Assembly: GCF_000023445.1 (NCBI RefSeq)
Contig: NC_012881.1
Coordinates: 3,442,001-3,506,000 of the forward strand
Origin: Maridesulfovibrio salexigens DSM 2638
GTDB taxonomy: Bacteria; Desulfobacterota; Desulfovibrionia; Desulfovibrionales; Desulfovibrionaceae
DNA: 64,000 nt
Direction: 5' to 3'
Under the pieces are notes generated by a model. The model saw only the letters and a program-made list of their open reading frames with translations, was not told where the DNA came from and did not search any database. Below, one piece after another: positions 27,935-38,496 of the stretch. Positions within the stretch are counted from its first letter, which is position 1. Each line of letters opens with the position of its first letter. A program made the position numbers and the translations under genes.

Positions 27935-28013
27935 GATGCGCTACGCGCTTTAGATATGAGATTTCGCCTCCGGCGGGCAAAGGAAATAATCCCTTTGCAA
28001 ACCCTTGGGTTTA
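27935..28013. repeat. Dispersed intergenic repeat, copy B
   Basis: Starts GATGCGCTACGCGCTTT, then TTTCGCCTCCGGCGGG, like copies A and C. Its last module differs: GCAAAGG pairs with CCTTTGC, followed by AAACCCTTGGGTTT. A further similar piece (AACCCTAAAAAAGGTTTAAG) lies at 28101-28120. Confidence 0.8.
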
Positions 28014-28147
28014 ATTTCTAAAGTTAAATATTAAAAAGAATAACAATTTACTACTAAATACAAAAGGGTTTCCAGCAGACTTTACCATGCGATGCGGCAA
28101 AACCCTAAAAAAGGTTTAAGGGCCTATCAGAACGAAAGGAGACATGC

Positions 28148-29197
28148 CTAACTGTTCTGCTCCCCGCGTTCTTTTTTCCATTCTTTCAATCCATCCAGAG
28201 TAGGACGAACAAAAGATGTTTCGCGGTTGGGCATAACCTTGACGATCATCTCGCCTTCAGGACCGATTACAGCCACATGAATCTCTTCGCCAGACTTTAC
28301 AGCCTTGGGAGAAAAGGATGCGGTCATAGCTGCTGCATCGAGCACGTCCTGCTGAGTCCATTCGTCATCACAAAATGCACGCCCGATGCTTAAGGGACCG
28401 GGAAAACCGCGAACCTCGAAGAGATAATCTTCAACTTCGTAAAGATCTTCAATGCGTTCATTGTCATTGCGGTTACGCCCGACTACCAGCATTTTGTTTC
28501 CGGCCCAGAACTGGCGTCCGGTGGTTGCCAGTTGAAAGGAATTCACATCCGCTTTGGTCAAACGCTGCAAAAGCGGGAAATAGCGTGCCGCATTTTCCTG
28601 CTCGGTAAGCTTGCAGCCGCCTGCGGGAGTGGGAACTTCAGAAAAACCGTAATCCTTAGCCATCTGAAGCTGAATCTTGCGGCCTCGCCCGAAAATATTG
28701 GGCAATTTCTCGCGATCAACCAGACCGGATTTTTCCACCGCGGTCTCAGGCTGAGAATGGGCACAAAGCGGTCGAAGCAGGATATCACCTGTTTCCGAGC
28801 TGTTGCGGATGGCGTTTAAGACAGGTGGTCTCTGCGACATGGGACGCTGTCCGGTCACTTCACCGGAAATGATGAATTTTGCTCCGAACTCTTTCATGAG
28901 AGTTTTAGCATGACTGATCATCATGATCTTGCAATCCACACAGGGATTGACCAGCTTACCCATGCCGTGTTCAGGCACGTCCATCATCATCTGAATATAT
29001 TTTTCGCTGATATCCACGGGCATGATCTCCACGCCATAGACTTCCTGCCAATGTTCTATCTTCTCGGGATTACCGAAAAAAGGCGTAACAAAGTGCAGAC
29101 CAAGAACCTTGAGGCCCTGATCCTGAATGACCTTGCAGGCCAGTATACTATCGAGGCCCCCGGAAAACAGGGCCAAAGCGTCATATTGTTTGTTCAT
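28148..29197 (-). CDS. PP-loop ATPase, MnmA/ThiI-like tRNA thiolation family
   Basis: A 349-residue protein of the adenine-nucleotide alpha-hydrolase superfamily. The PP-loop is LFSGGLDSILA (about residues 10-20). A CVDC pair (about 86-89), followed by ISGEVTGQRPMSQ, and a later GGCKLT cysteine resemble the residues that hold a cluster or persulfide in tRNA thiolases such as TtuA or MnmA. A C-terminal domain of about 120 residues (VEDYLFEVRGFPGPLSIGR; IGPEGEMIVKV) is of unknown role. The best guess is tRNA sulfur modification; it could instead act on another adenylated substrate. The ribosome site before ATG 29197 is distant. Confidence 0.72.
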   Translation of the reverse strand: MNKQYDALALFSGGLDSILACKVIQDQGLKVLGLHFVTPFFGNPEKIEHWQEVYGVEIMPVDISEKYIQMMMDVPEHGMGKLVNPCVDCKIMMISHAKTLMKEFGAKFIISGEVTGQRPMSQRPPVLNAIRNSSETGDILLRPLCAHSQPETAVEKSGLVDREKLPNIFGRGRKIQLQMAKDYGFSEVPTPAGGCKLTEQENAARYFPLLQRLTKADVNSFQLATTGRQFWAGNKMLVVGRNRNDNERIEDLYEVEDYLFEVRGFPGPLSIGRAFCDDEWTQQDVLDAAAMTASFSPKAVKSGEEIHVAVIGPEGEMIVKVMPNRETSFVRPTLDGLKEWKKERGEQNS

Positions 29198-29455
29198 GGG
29201 GCGGCTGTACCTTCATTTTTTGGAAACCGCAACAAAATCCGTACCCCCGAATCCATTGCATTATCAATGGGGGTTTGATATGGGAATCACTTGCCTGCTG
29301 TGTCGAAAATTCGAATCGAGCGGGCAGGAGGACGATAAACGCATCCCGGACGCAGGTGTTGCAGCATTTTATTTAGGTGCGCAACTCCGGCCTTGCACAT
29401 GTGACAATATACAAGAACAGGATACGTTGAACGTCCAACATTATATGGAGATAAA

Positions 29456-30523
29456 ATGAGCAAGAAAAACGCAAATCCCGAAGACCTCCGCAAGGCGGCC
29501 CTGAGTACAGCCCTGACCACCATCGAACGCAAGTTCGGTAAGGGTTCCATCATGCGCCTTGATTCTGAAGCCTCACACAATATTCCGGTAATCCCCACCG
29601 GTTCCATCAGCCTTGATATGGCTCTGGGCATCGGCGGTATCCCCAAGGGCAGGATCACCGAAGTATACGGCCCGGAATCTTCCGGTAAAACAACTCTGGC
29701 CCTGCATGTTATTGCTGAATGCCAGAGAGCGGGCGGAACCGCAGCATTTGTTGATGCGGAGCATGCCCTTGACGTGAAATACGCCAAAAGACTGGGCGTT
29801 AACACTGACGAACTGCTCATTTCCCAGCCGGACTACGGTGAGCAGGCCCTTGAAATCACCGACCTGCTGGTCCGCTCCGGAGCAGTTGATATCGTTATTA
29901 TCGACTCCGTTGCAGCACTTATCCCGCAGGCTGAACTGGAAGGCAACATGGGTGAAACTCAGGTCGGCGGACAGGCACGACTCATGTCACATGCCCTGAG
30001 AAAACTGACCGGTACCATCCATAAATCCAAAGCCGTAGTTCTGTTCATCAACCAGATCCGTATGAAGATCGGCATGACCGGATACGGCAGCCCGGAGACA
30101 ACCTCCGGTGGTAACGCTCTTAAGTTCTACTCCTCCGTGCGTCTGGACATCCGCAAAATCCAGACCCTGAAAGACAAGGAAGAGGTCTTCGGTTCACGCA
30201 CCCGAATCAAGATCATTAAGAACAAAGTCGCGCCGCCGTTCCGTGAAGCTCTGGTTGATATCCTTTATGGAACAGGGATGTCCCGCGAAGGCGAATTGCT
30301 CGACCTCGGCGTTGAGCACGGCATCGTTGATAAATCCGGTGCATGGTACGCTTTCGGCTCCGAACGCCTGGGACAGGGCAAAGAAAATGTACGCCAGTTC
30401 CTCGCGGAAACCCCGGAACTGCGCCAGCAGATTGAAGATAAACTTCTCATCCACCTCGGTATGAAAGAGGACCCTGACATGAATGTAGATGAGAAGGTTG
30501 ACGAACAAGGTCCGACAGAGTAA
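29456..30523 (+). CDS. recA: RecA recombinase
   Basis: A 355-residue RecA, which forms filaments on single-stranded DNA for strand exchange and triggers self-cleavage of LexA-type repressors. Walker A is GPESSGKT (residues 72-79), with VDAEHALD, the L1/L2 loop regions ([22 protein letters not shown]... [21 protein letters not shown]) and an acidic C-terminus. A TATGGAGATAAA leader precedes ATG 29456. I could not identify a convincing SOS box. alaS follows 109 bases downstream after a hairpin; no recX is present between them. The S24 repressor at 18555-19211 is a possible co-protease target. Confidence 0.98.
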   Translation: MSKKNANPEDLRKAALSTALTTIERKFGKGSIMRLDSEASHNIPVIPTGSISLDMALGIGGIPKGRITEVYGPESSGKTTLALHVIAECQRAGGTAAFVDAEHALDVKYAKRLGVNTDELLISQPDYGEQALEITDLLVRSGAVDIVIIDSVAALIPQAELEGNMGETQVGGQARLMSHALRKLTGTIHKSKAVVLFINQIRMKIGMTGYGSPETTSGGNALKFYSSVRLDIRKIQTLKDKEEVFGSRTRIKIIKNKVAPPFREALVDILYGTGMSREGELLDLGVEHGIVDKSGAWYAFGSERLGQGKENVRQFLAETPELRQQIEDKLLIHLGMKEDPDMNVDEKVDEQGPTE

Positions 30524-30550
30524 AGCCTGTTGGCCCAGCTTAGATTTAAT

Positions 30551-30572
30551 GAACCCCGTTTCGGCGGGGTTC
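30551..30572 (+). terminator. Hairpin between recA and alaS
   Basis: GAACCCCG (30551-30558) pairs with CGGGGTTC (30565-30572), six-base loop. There is no U-tract (TGGAATAAAA follows), so it is more likely a partial terminator or RNA-stability element. Confidence 0.55.
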
Positions 30573-30632
30573 TGGAATAAAACCGAGAGGAAATACCTCT
30601 TTTCGGTGATATAGCTATTACGGAGACAGCCC

Positions 30633-33275
30633 ATGAAGGCCAGTGAAATCAGAGAAAAATTCCTTAAGTATTTCGAAAAGAACGGTCACACAATCGTAGA
30701 CAGCTCATCCCTCGTTCCCAAAGATGACCCGACCCTGCTCTTTACCAACGCAGGTATGGTTCAGTTCAAGAACACTTTCCTCGGTCAGGAAAAAAGGGAT
30801 TACGTAAGAGCTACCACTTCACAGAAGTGTCTGCGCGTGGGCGGCAAGCACAACGACCTCGAAAACGTAGGTCGTACCGCACGCCACCACACCTTCTTCG
30901 AAATGCTGGGTAACTTCTCTTTTGGCGACTACTTTAAAGAAGATGCCATTAAATTTTGCTGGGGCTTCCTTACTGAAGAATTAGGGCTGCCCAAAGATAA
31001 ACTTTACGTCACCATCTACACTGATGACGATGAAGCAGATGAACTGTGGCAGAAAGTCGTTAACTTCCCGGCTGAGCGTATTTACCGTCTCGGAGAGAAG
31101 GACAACTTCTGGTCCATGGGTGATACAGGCCCTTGCGGTCCCTGTTCCGAAGTCCATATTGACCAGGGCGAAGACATGAGCTGCGGCCCTAACTGCGGCA
31201 TCGGCAAATGCGACTGCGACCGCTACCTTGAAATCTGGAACCTCGTTTTCATGCAGTATGATCAGGACGAGGAAGGCAACCGCGTACCCCTGCCCCGCCC
31301 CTCCATTGATACCGGAATGGGCCTTGAGCGCATCACCGCAGTTTGTCAGGGCGTACAGTCCAACTTTGAGACCGATATTTTTCAGCCCATGATTCAGGCT
31401 GTAGCCAAGAAAGCCGGCGTGAAATACAAGGAAGACAGCGAGATCGACACTGCATTGCAGGTTATCGCGGACCACTCCCGCTCCATCGCCTTCCTGATCA
31501 CCGACCAGATCCTGCCTTCCAATGAAGGCCGTGGATACGTACTGCGTCGCCTGATCCGTCGCGCTTTCCGTTTCGGACGTCTGCTCGGCCTGACTGATCC
31601 TTTCCTGCACGAAACAACCGCTATGGTTGTTGAGCAGATGAGCGGTCAGTTCCCCGAGCTTCTCGACAACAAAGACTTCATGGCCCGCATGGTCAAGGAA
31701 GAGGAAGAACGCTTCAGCCAGACTCTCGACAAGGGTCTGATCATCCTCGAAGAGGAAATGGAAGAGCTGAAAAAAGCCGGCAAGAACCTCATTTCCGGTG
31801 AAACCGCTTTCAAACTTTACGACACCTACGGTTTCCCGCTGGACATCATCAACGATGTTGCGGAAAAACAGGAATTCGAAGTTGATGAAGACGGCTTCAA
31901 TGCAGCTATGAAAGAACAGAAAGACCGTGCGAAAGCAGCATGGAAGGGTTCCGGCGAGAAAAACTCCGGCGCGATCTTCCGTCAGGTTCTGGAAGCAGGA
32001 CTTAAAAACAGCTTCACCGGATACTCCGAGCTGACCACTGAATCACGCATCGTCAACCTGCTTTCCGAAGAAGGCGAACACCTTGAGCGCATCACTCAGG
32101 GCAACGGCGGCTGGATCATCACTGCTGCAACTCCCTTCTACGGTGAATCCGGCGGTCAGATGGGCGACACAGGTGCTGTGGGCACCCTTACCGGTAATGC
32201 TGAAGTGCTGGAAACCGTAAAGGCTTCCGCAGACCTTACCGCTTCAAAAGTTTTCGTAAGCGAAGGCGAACTGCTGCTTGAGCAGGAAGCCAAGCTTGAG
32301 GTCAGCCCTGAAACAAGAGTAGCAACAGAGCGTAACCACACTGTTACACACCTGCTCCACGCTGCTCTTAAGAAAGTTCTGGGCGACCACGTTAAGCAGT
32401 CCGGGTCACTGGTGGGACCTGATCGTCTGCGCTTTGACTTCACCCACATTGCAGCCATGACTCCCGAAGAAATCGGAGAGGTTGAAAATGAAGTAAACCG
32501 TGCTATACTGGGCGACACTCCCGTAGTCGTTCAGGAAATGAGCAATGACGAAGCTGCCGCTAAAGGCGCAACCGCATTGTTCGGTGAAAAGTATGGTGAT
32601 GTAGTCAGAGTTGTCGAAATTCCGGGCGAATCCATGGAGCTTTGCGGTGGTACTCACCTCAAGGCAACCGGTGAAGCCGGAACCTTTGTGATTCAGTCCG
32701 AGTCCGGTGTTGCAGCGGGTATCCGCCGCATCGAAGCCGCGACCGGTTGGAATTCACTCAAATTTCTGCAAGAGCAGCGCGCCGAAGTCGTTACATCTTC
32801 AGCAATGCTCAAAGCAGCACCCGGACAGCTGGCCGATAGAATTGCGGCTTTGCAGTCTCAGGTGAAGGAACTTACCAAAGCCAACGACAAGCTTCAGTCA
32901 AAACTGGCTTCCGGTGCAGGTGCAGACCTGATGAGTTCCATTGAAGAGATTGGCGGAGTAAAAGTACTCGCAGCCAAGCTCGAAGTTACAAATGTCAAAG
33001 CCCTGCGCGATCAGGCCGATGCCCTGAGATCCAAAATGGATTCCGGCATCTTCTGTCTGGTAGCACAGGTTGATGACAACAAAGTTTCCCTGATTATCGC
33101 CGTGACCAAGGACTTGCACGATAGATTCCAGGCAGGCGCATTAATCAAACCCGTTGCGGCTGAGGTAGGCGGCGGTGGTGGCGGCAGGCCCGATATGGCG
33201 CAGGCCGGTGGTACCAACCCCGCTGGTATTGAAAAAGCATTCGCAACCCTTAAGAAACTGGTTGCAGATTCATAG
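30633..33275 (+). CDS. alaS: Alanyl-tRNA synthetase
   Basis: An 880-residue class II synthetase, close to the usual bacterial length. Catalytic core motifs at the N-terminus ([26 protein letters not shown]), the editing domain with [16 protein letters not shown] and the [11 protein letters not shown] zinc/His-Cys site (around residue 670), and a C-terminal oligomerisation domain with the glycine run [15 protein letters not shown]. It charges tRNA-Ala and edits mis-charged Ser/Gly. GGAG lies seven bases before ATG 30633. Confidence 0.98.
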   Translation: MKASEIREKFLKYFEKNGHTIVDSSSLVPKDDPTLLFTNAGMVQFKNTFLGQEKRDYVRATTSQKCLRVGGKHNDLENVGRTARHHTFFEMLGNFSFGDYFKEDAIKFCWGFLTEELGLPKDKLYVTIYTDDDEADELWQKVVNFPAERIYRLGEKDNFWSMGDTGPCGPCSEVHIDQGEDMSCGPNCGIGKCDCDRYLEIWNLVFMQYDQDEEGNRVPLPRPSIDTGMGLERITAVCQGVQSNFETDIFQPMIQAVAKKAGVKYKEDSEIDTALQVIADHSRSIAFLITDQILPSNEGRGYVLRRLIRRAFRFGRLLGLTDPFLHETTAMVVEQMSGQFPELLDNKDFMARMVKEEEERFSQTLDKGLIILEEEMEELKKAGKNLISGETAFKLYDTYGFPLDIINDVAEKQEFEVDEDGFNAAMKEQKDRAKAAWKGSGEKNSGAIFRQVLEAGLKNSFTGYSELTTESRIVNLLSEEGEHLERITQGNGGWIITAATPFYGESGGQMGDTGAVGTLTGNAEVLETVKASADLTASKVFVSEGELLLEQEAKLEVSPETRVATERNHTVTHLLHAALKKVLGDHVKQSGSLVGPDRLRFDFTHIAAMTPEEIGEVENEVNRAILGDTPVVVQEMSNDEAAAKGATALFGEKYGDVVRVVEIPGESMELCGGTHLKATGEAGTFVIQSESGVAAGIRRIEAATGWNSLKFLQEQRAEVVTSSAMLKAAPGQLADRIAALQSQVKELTKANDKLQSKLASGAGADLMSSIEEIGGVKVLAAKLEVTNVKALRDQADALRSKMDSGIFCLVAQVDDNKVSLIIAVTKDLHDRFQAGALIKPVAAEVGGGGGGRPDMAQAGGTNPAGIEKAFATLKKLVADS

Positions 33276-33365
33276 TCTGAGAAAAAGGGTACATTTAAGC
33301 TTGACATCCAACGGTCAAAGTTTGTATACATCCCCTTCCCAGATTTTATGCAAGGAGCATTTCTA

Positions 33366-33794
33366 ATGAAAACATATATTCCTAAAGATGAAGACATCAA
33401 CCGCGAATGGTTCGTAGTTGATGCTGAAAATATGGTTCTCGGTCGCCTCGCAACCCAGATTGCCAACAAGCTCAGAGGAAAAGACAAAGCAATGTTTACT
33501 CCTCATGTTGACACTGGCGATTTCGTCGTCGTTCTGAACGCTGACAAAATCAAGGTTACCGGTAACAAAATGGATCAGAAGACCTACTACAAGCACACCA
33601 ACCACCCCGGTGGTCTGAAAGAAAGAACTCTCAAGGTTATGCTTGAGAAGAAGCCTGAAGTAGTCATCGAAACTGCAGTCCGCGGCATGCTTCCTAAGAA
33701 CCGCCTCGGCAAGCAGATGATCAAAAAGCTGAAAGTATACGCTGGTACCGAACACCCGCATACTGCACAGCAGCCCAAAGTACTGGAATTCTAA
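33366..33794 (+). CDS. rplM: Ribosomal protein L13 (uL13)
   Basis: A 142-residue L13 of the large subunit: [20 protein letters not shown] at the start, [20 protein letters not shown], and [13 protein letters not shown] further on, all characteristic. The frame is open from 33348 but AAGGAG eight bases before ATG 33366 fixes the start. It is followed after 19 bases by rpsI, the conserved rplM-rpsI pair. Confidence 0.98.
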   Translation: MKTYIPKDEDINREWFVVDAENMVLGRLATQIANKLRGKDKAMFTPHVDTGDFVVVLNADKIKVTGNKMDQKTYYKHTNHPGGLKERTLKVMLEKKPEVVIETAVRGMLPKNRLGKQMIKKLKVYAGTEHPHTAQQPKVLEF

Positions 33795-33813
33795 TTAAGG
33801 GTGGAGCAATAAA

Positions 33814-34206
33814 ATGAGTAAAGATTTCAATTACGCTACTGGCAGAAGGAAAAACGCTGTTGCCCGTACCCGCCTTTATGAGGGAACCGGTGCAATCACC
33901 GTTAACGGTAAACCTTACGAAGATTACTTTCCTCGTAAAACCCTGCAGATGATCGTTCAGCAGCCCCTGAAACTGACCAAGACCCTCGGCAAGTTCGACA
34001 TCAAAGTCAACGCTGACGGCGGTGGAGTTGCAGGTCAGGCACAGGCTGTAAGACACGGTATCTCCCGCGCACTTATCGAGATAGATCCTGAACTGCGTTC
34101 TATCCTCAAACGTGCCGGCCTCCTGACTCGTGACGCTCGTAAGAAAGAGCGTAAAAAATACGGTCAGCCCGGTGCTCGCGCAAAATTCCAGTACTCCAAA
34201 CGTTAA
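33814..34206 (+). CDS. rpsI: Ribosomal protein S9 (uS9)
   Basis: A 130-residue S9 of the small subunit. [19 protein letters not shown] at the N-terminus, [19 protein letters not shown] in the middle, and the basic tail ending QYSKR that reaches into the decoding centre. GGGTGGAG precedes ATG 33814. It is cotranscribed with rplM and followed by a strong terminator. Confidence 0.98.
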   Translation: MSKDFNYATGRRKNAVARTRLYEGTGAITVNGKPYEDYFPRKTLQMIVQQPLKLTKTLGKFDIKVNADGGGVAGQAQAVRHGISRALIEIDPELRSILKRAGLLTRDARKKERKKYGQPGARAKFQYSKR

Positions 34207-34239
34207 GAAGTACTGCGAATATATTCGCAAGACCATTCA

Positions 34240-34272
34240 GGCGGAACTGCTATTGCGGTTCCGCCTTTTTTT
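34240..34272 (+). terminator. Rho-independent terminator of the rplM-rpsI operon
   Basis: GGCGGAAC (34240-34247) pairs with GTTCCGCC (34258-34265), followed by seven T residues (34266-34272). Confidence 0.92.
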
Positions 34273-34507
34273 ATGCGGGAAGCTCCGTGACTCCTGCTTC
34301 AGCTGATCAGTTTGGCTATGGTGTCAAATTAAAATCAAGAACGAAATACTAGACCGCCATATGCCAATAAGAGATATTTATAAGTTAATTAAATTTCAGA
34401 GTGAAATTTTATGAAATGATATATATTCTCAAGGCGCTGAAGCTCTGGATATTCCATAAAAAAGAATATATTCCTAAGCAAAACAGTTAGCAGGAATTAC
34501 TTATAAT
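34273..34507. other. AT-rich intergenic stretch before the EAL-HDOD gene
   Basis: About 235 bases with no credible frame. It is strongly AT-rich from about 34375 on (TTTATAAGTTAATTAAATTTC, ATGATATATATTCTC), as expected for the promoter region of the operon that starts at 34508, but no single -35/-10 pair stands out. Confidence 0.4.
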
Positions 34508-35758
34508 ATGTCCCGTAAAAAACCGCTTTACGACAAAACTTTTTTTGCCCGGCAACCCATCCTGATGCCGGACCAGTCCCTATGGGGATATGAGCTGCTT
34601 TTCCGCAACAGCAGCGAAGCTACTAGTGCCGAGATTTCCGACAGCTACAAAGCGACACTGCGTGTTGCTGCGGATATCTGTGCAGCCCCCGGTGAAAATC
34701 TGCCGGATAATGTGAAGCTGGTAGTAAATTTTTCGCACAAAGCCATTATGGACAAAGTGCCCTACTCGTTGCCTGCAGCAAAAACTGTTGTTCAGATTCC
34801 TGAAACCACTCCCCCCACCCCCAACCTGATCAAGGCCATAAAAGAACTTTCTGAAGACGGTTTTTACATAGCCATTGATGACTTTGAAGGGCGGCCGCAG
34901 GGAGAATTCCTTATTGCCTATGCCGATGCAATCATCGTTGATTTCCTCTCTGCTGATAAAGAAAAACTGGAACGCATCTGCAAGCTCTGCAAAGAATATG
35001 AAACTAAGCTCATAGCCAAGCGGGTAGAAAACACCGATCAATTCAACATGGCCCAGGAACTGGGTTTTAACTTTTTTCAGGGATTCTATTTCAAGCGGCC
35101 GGAAAATGTTAAAGGGCGTAAACTTCGTTCCGGTGAAATTGTAAAACTCAAGCTGCTCAAGCTAATAGAAGATTCATCACCTGATTTTGAAGCTATGGCT
35201 GAAGCGTTGCAAAACGATGTATCCATCAGCTTCAGACTGCTGACACTGCTGAACTCTCCGACTTTCGGTTTTTCCCAAAAGATCACTTCCATCAAGCAGG
35301 CCCTTGTTCTGGCCGGATGGAAAATGGTCAAGAACTGGCTGCGGGTCATTCTGCTCACAGATCTGACTCCCAAGGAAAAAAGCCGCGAGCTGCCCCAGCT
35401 GGCCACTCAAAGAGCAAAATTTCTGCAATTGCTGGCTCAGAATTCCGACAAGGGATTGCCGACTGATTCCATGTTCCTGCTTGGACTTTTCTCCCTGCTG
35501 GGTGCTATGTTTGATCTGCCCATGAAGGAACTGACCAGCTACCTGCCCCTTGAAGATGAAATCAATCAGGCCCTGTGCGGTGAAGAGAATTCATATAGCA
35601 GATATCTGGACCTGACCACTTTCTTTGAATCCGGGGACTGGGATAATCTTGATTTTCTTCTGGGAGAACTGGAACTCGATCCGGTTATGGTTGCAAAAAG
35701 CTATTACGAGTCCACCCGCTGGGCAAACAGCTTTTTCCAGATTCCCGGTGCTTCCTGA
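34508..35758 (+). CDS. EAL-HDOD signalling protein with a degenerate EAL domain
   Basis: A 416-residue cytoplasmic protein of the YuxH type: an N-terminal EAL-like domain (about 10-200) and a C-terminal HDOD domain (about 205-400, SISFRLLTLLNSPTFGFSQKITSIKQAL). The EAL catalytic residues are altered: ELLFR in place of EALxR, IDDFEG in place of DDFG, and AKRVE in place of AEGVE, so cyclic-di-GMP hydrolysis is unlikely; binding of the nucleotide or a scaffold role is more plausible. It leads a run of three genes (sensor kinase 29 bases downstream, then a radical SAM enzyme). Confidence 0.88.
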   Translation: MSRKKPLYDKTFFARQPILMPDQSLWGYELLFRNSSEATSAEISDSYKATLRVAADICAAPGENLPDNVKLVVNFSHKAIMDKVPYSLPAAKTVVQIPETTPPTPNLIKAIKELSEDGFYIAIDDFEGRPQGEFLIAYADAIIVDFLSADKEKLERICKLCKEYETKLIAKRVENTDQFNMAQELGFNFFQGFYFKRPENVKGRKLRSGEIVKLKLLKLIEDSSPDFEAMAEALQNDVSISFRLLTLLNSPTFGFSQKITSIKQALVLAGWKMVKNWLRVILLTDLTPKEKSRELPQLATQRAKFLQLLAQNSDKGLPTDSMFLLGLFSLLGAMFDLPMKELTSYLPLEDEINQALCGEENSYSRYLDLTTFFESGDWDNLDFLLGELELDPVMVAKSYYESTRWANSFFQIPGAS

Positions 35759-35787
35759 TCAAAACGCTGCCTTAAACAGGAGCCAAC

Positions 35788-37203
35788 ATGCCGCACTCAT
35801 GCCTCAGTGATGTACATGCGAAACTGAACGTTCTGATTACCGGAAAAAGTCCGGTAATCCACACTCTCATGCCACTACTACATGATCTCGGTCATGCGGT
35901 ATCAATAACCCGCTCTCCGCGGGAAACCCTTTTCACCTACGCCAGCCAGCAATCCGACTTAATAATCATGGCTGAGCAAGACGATACCTGTCAGACCTTT
36001 TCCAGCATCCGTGAAGTCAACGAAGATGCAGAAGCGCTTTTTATCATCGACACTTCAAAGCCTGAATCCTTTGAACCGCTCTTTGATTTCCCCAACATCT
36101 CCTTTCTGCCTTCCACAGTATCCAAAGAAAAGCTGCTGACTTTCATAAAAAATTTTCAGGCTCAACATCTGCGCAAAAAAAAGCATGAAGAGGATGCCAA
36201 GCTTTACGGCCTGATCATGCAGAGCCTTCCTTTTCCCGCTCTCTTGATCAGCACTAAAACAGAACAGACAATACTGGCTAACAAGGCCGCGCATAATCAG
36301 CTTCCGGCTTTTGAATACGAGCAGGCTCCGCCTTTCATGTCCGCACTTTCCGATGAAGTGCGCCACAACATCTTTTCCGATCTTGAATCGTATCACCTGC
36401 ATTATCTGAAATCAGTAAATGCTTATGAGCGCTTCTGGGATCTCACCGTGGATCAGGTTGCACCTTCCGTCTTCATGCTGCTGGCTGTAGATGTCACTGA
36501 ACAACGTCAGCAAATGCAACTGCGTGAGGAAATGGAACGTATTGCACGACATGATCTACGCTCTCCCACAGCTAATATTGTGGGTATGTCACGTATTCTT
36601 GAGACCGAGGCCGGACTTGATGAAGAATTCCAGCCGCTGGCTGAAATCGTCCGCAAAACCAGCGAACGCATGATCCGCCAGATTGACACCTCCCTGACCC
36701 TTATCCGTTTGGAGACAGGCTCCCTTAAAGCTGACGCACATCCCTTTAACCTATACACAGCCATCAGCGCAGCCATCGGCGACCTGAGCCAGCTGGTTGA
36801 GGAAAAGAATCTCGAAATAGTCAGCCTGCAGGGCAGAGAGCCCATTACTGAAGAATGCTTTATCGTCTGCTACGGCGAGGCATCGCTGATCATCACCATG
36901 TTTTCCAACCTGCTCAAGAATGCAGCAGAAGCAGCACCGGAGCACTCCACTATCACTATCAACATCACGGAAGACAGCCGCTTCATCACTACCAAAATCC
37001 ACAACATGGGCGAAATTCCGGTCAGTATCCGCGAAACATTCTTTGACCGCTACGCCACTTACGGCAAGAAAAAAGGAACCGGATTAGGAACTTACAGCGC
37101 AAGACTCATTGCCAGCGCCTCGGGTGGAGATATTTCATTCACAACTTCAGAAGAAAAGGGTACGACCCTGATCACAACAATTCCAAAACCACCAATTAAA
37201 TAA
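35788..37203 (+). CDS. Cytoplasmic sensor histidine kinase with a receiver-like N-terminus
   Basis: A 471-residue kinase without membrane segments. The first 125 residues look like a receiver fold without a clear phospho-acceptor (LNVLITGKSPVIHTLMPLL, SDLIIMAEQD), then a PAS-like domain (about 145-235), HisKA with His255 in RIARHDLRSPTANI, and HATPase (NLLKNAAEAAPEHS, KKKGTGLGTYSARLIA). AGGAG five bases before ATG 35788. It lies between the EAL-HDOD gene and a radical SAM gene and probably shares their transcript. No cognate regulator gene adjoins. Confidence 0.85.
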   Translation: MPHSCLSDVHAKLNVLITGKSPVIHTLMPLLHDLGHAVSITRSPRETLFTYASQQSDLIIMAEQDDTCQTFSSIREVNEDAEALFIIDTSKPESFEPLFDFPNISFLPSTVSKEKLLTFIKNFQAQHLRKKKHEEDAKLYGLIMQSLPFPALLISTKTEQTILANKAAHNQLPAFEYEQAPPFMSALSDEVRHNIFSDLESYHLHYLKSVNAYERFWDLTVDQVAPSVFMLLAVDVTEQRQQMQLREEMERIARHDLRSPTANIVGMSRILETEAGLDEEFQPLAEIVRKTSERMIRQIDTSLTLIRLETGSLKADAHPFNLYTAISAAIGDLSQLVEEKNLEIVSLQGREPITEECFIVCYGEASLIITMFSNLLKNAAEAAPEHSTITINITEDSRFITTKIHNMGEIPVSIRETFFDRYATYGKKKGTGLGTYSARLIASASGGDISFTTSEEKGTTLITTIPKPPIK

Positions 37204-37218
37204 AACAGGACCAGATTA

Positions 37219-38496
37219 ATGGCTGCCAAAAAGAAACCGCGTCCGTTGCTCGTCTTTGCCGACGAAAACGGCCAGATATATGATCATCCCGAATTAGAAA
37301 TGATGTGCCGCCGTGGCGATGAATTGTTTCAGCCCAAGCCGGAAGAATACATCCCCCTGCCCCCGGACAGCGAATTTTTCCTGCTTCCGGGTAGATTCCC
37401 CATCGGACTTGACCCGGAAACAGGTGAAGTGGTCGAAGTGGAAGGAACTGCGGTAACCGCATTTGCCTGCCCGGGACACACCCTGACCGGACTTGCCGCA
37501 TACGGTAATACCGATGATGCCCCGGTGCTGCCCATGTTTTCTTACGGTGCAGTAGGTTTTGCCAACGGCAAATTCTGGGTCACCGCCAAGAAAGTTGATG
37601 AGGACAAGCGTCAGGTTTTCACTAAAATTCCGAACAAAAAAATTGATGCCGGTGCCCACCGGATGTTGAAGGAAATGCCCGACAACAGACTGGTCCGCCA
37701 TCTGGCTGGATGCGCACTTACATACTGTTGTCCTGCGGCCAAGAACCTAGCTCTTGGACGCTTTGAAGCACCTCTGCCGACCTCCAGAACCTGTAATGCC
37801 CGTTGCATCGGTTGTATTTCCGAGCAGCCTGAAGATTCCGGTTTTCCTTCACCGCAGGAACGCATCAAATTCACTCCCACTGCCGAGGAAATCACCCAGA
37901 TCATGCATTTTCACGCCAAGCGTGAACGCAAGCCTGTGTTCTCTTTCGGTCAGGGCTGTGAAGGTGAACCGCTCACCGAGCATGTATTGCTTACCGAGGC
38001 CATTAAGAAATACCGTGATGAAGGCGGTATCGGTACTGTAAACATCAACACCAACGGTTCCATCACTGAAGCAATGGAGCCGCTGGCAGCAGCTGGACTC
38101 AACTCCATCAGAGTAAGTCTGAACAGTCTGCGCGAGCCTGTTTACAACACCTACTACCGGCCCAAGGGATATAAATTTGATGACGTGTTGGCTACCATCG
38201 CCAAAGCGAAAGAACTGGACCTGCACGTATCCCTGAATTTTCTTTATTTCCCCGGCATCAGTGATACGGAATTTGAGGTCAGCGCACTCGTTGAAGTTGC
38301 CAAGCAGACCAAGTTCGATTTTATCCAGCTTCGTAACCTGAATATCGACCCCGACCTGTACATGGAACTGATGGAGCCTTACGAATTCGGTCCGGGTATG
38401 GGATTCATCAACTTCCGCAAACGGATCAAAAACGAATGTCCTTGGATTAACTTTGGATACTTCAACCCTTACCTCGGGGACGGAAAGCAGAGATAG
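37219..38496 (+). CDS. Radical SAM enzyme of unknown substrate
   Basis: A 425-residue radical SAM protein. The cluster-binding cysteines are Cys192, Cys196 and Cys199 (RTCNARCIGC, the CxxxCxxC pattern), unusually far from the N-terminus because of a 190-residue leading domain (FADENGQIYDHPELEMM...). The glycine-rich SAM site is FSFGQGCEGEPLTE, and TVNINTNGSI and VSLNSLREP continue the barrel. Several extra cysteines in CALTYCCPAAKNLALG just before the motif could hold a second cluster. It is 15 bases after the kinase stop. Substrate unknown; peptide or RNA modification are both possible. Confidence 0.85.
   Translation: MAAKKKPRPLLVFADENGQIYDHPELEMMCRRGDELFQPKPEEYIPLPPDSEFFLLPGRFPIGLDPETGEVVEVEGTAVTAFACPGHTLTGLAAYGNTDDAPVLPMFSYGAVGFANGKFWVTAKKVDEDKRQVFTKIPNKKIDAGAHRMLKEMPDNRLVRHLAGCALTYCCPAAKNLALGRFEAPLPTSRTCNARCIGCISEQPEDSGFPSPQERIKFTPTAEEITQIMHFHAKRERKPVFSFGQGCEGEPLTEHVLLTEAIKKYRDEGGIGTVNINTNGSITEAMEPLAAAGLNSIRVSLNSLREPVYNTYYRPKGYKFDDVLATIAKAKELDLHVSLNFLYFPGISDTEFEVSALVEVAKQTKFDFIQLRNLNIDPDLYMELMEPYEFGPGMGFINFRKRIKNECPWINFGYFNPYLGDGKQR

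Noticed and set aside
29287-29820. A 177-codon minus-strand frame over the recA start
   Set aside because: Antisense to recA with no motif; explained by codon bias of recA.
30981-31610. A 209-codon open frame antisense to alaS
   Set aside because: Shadow of a clear synthetase gene; no motif or ribosome site.
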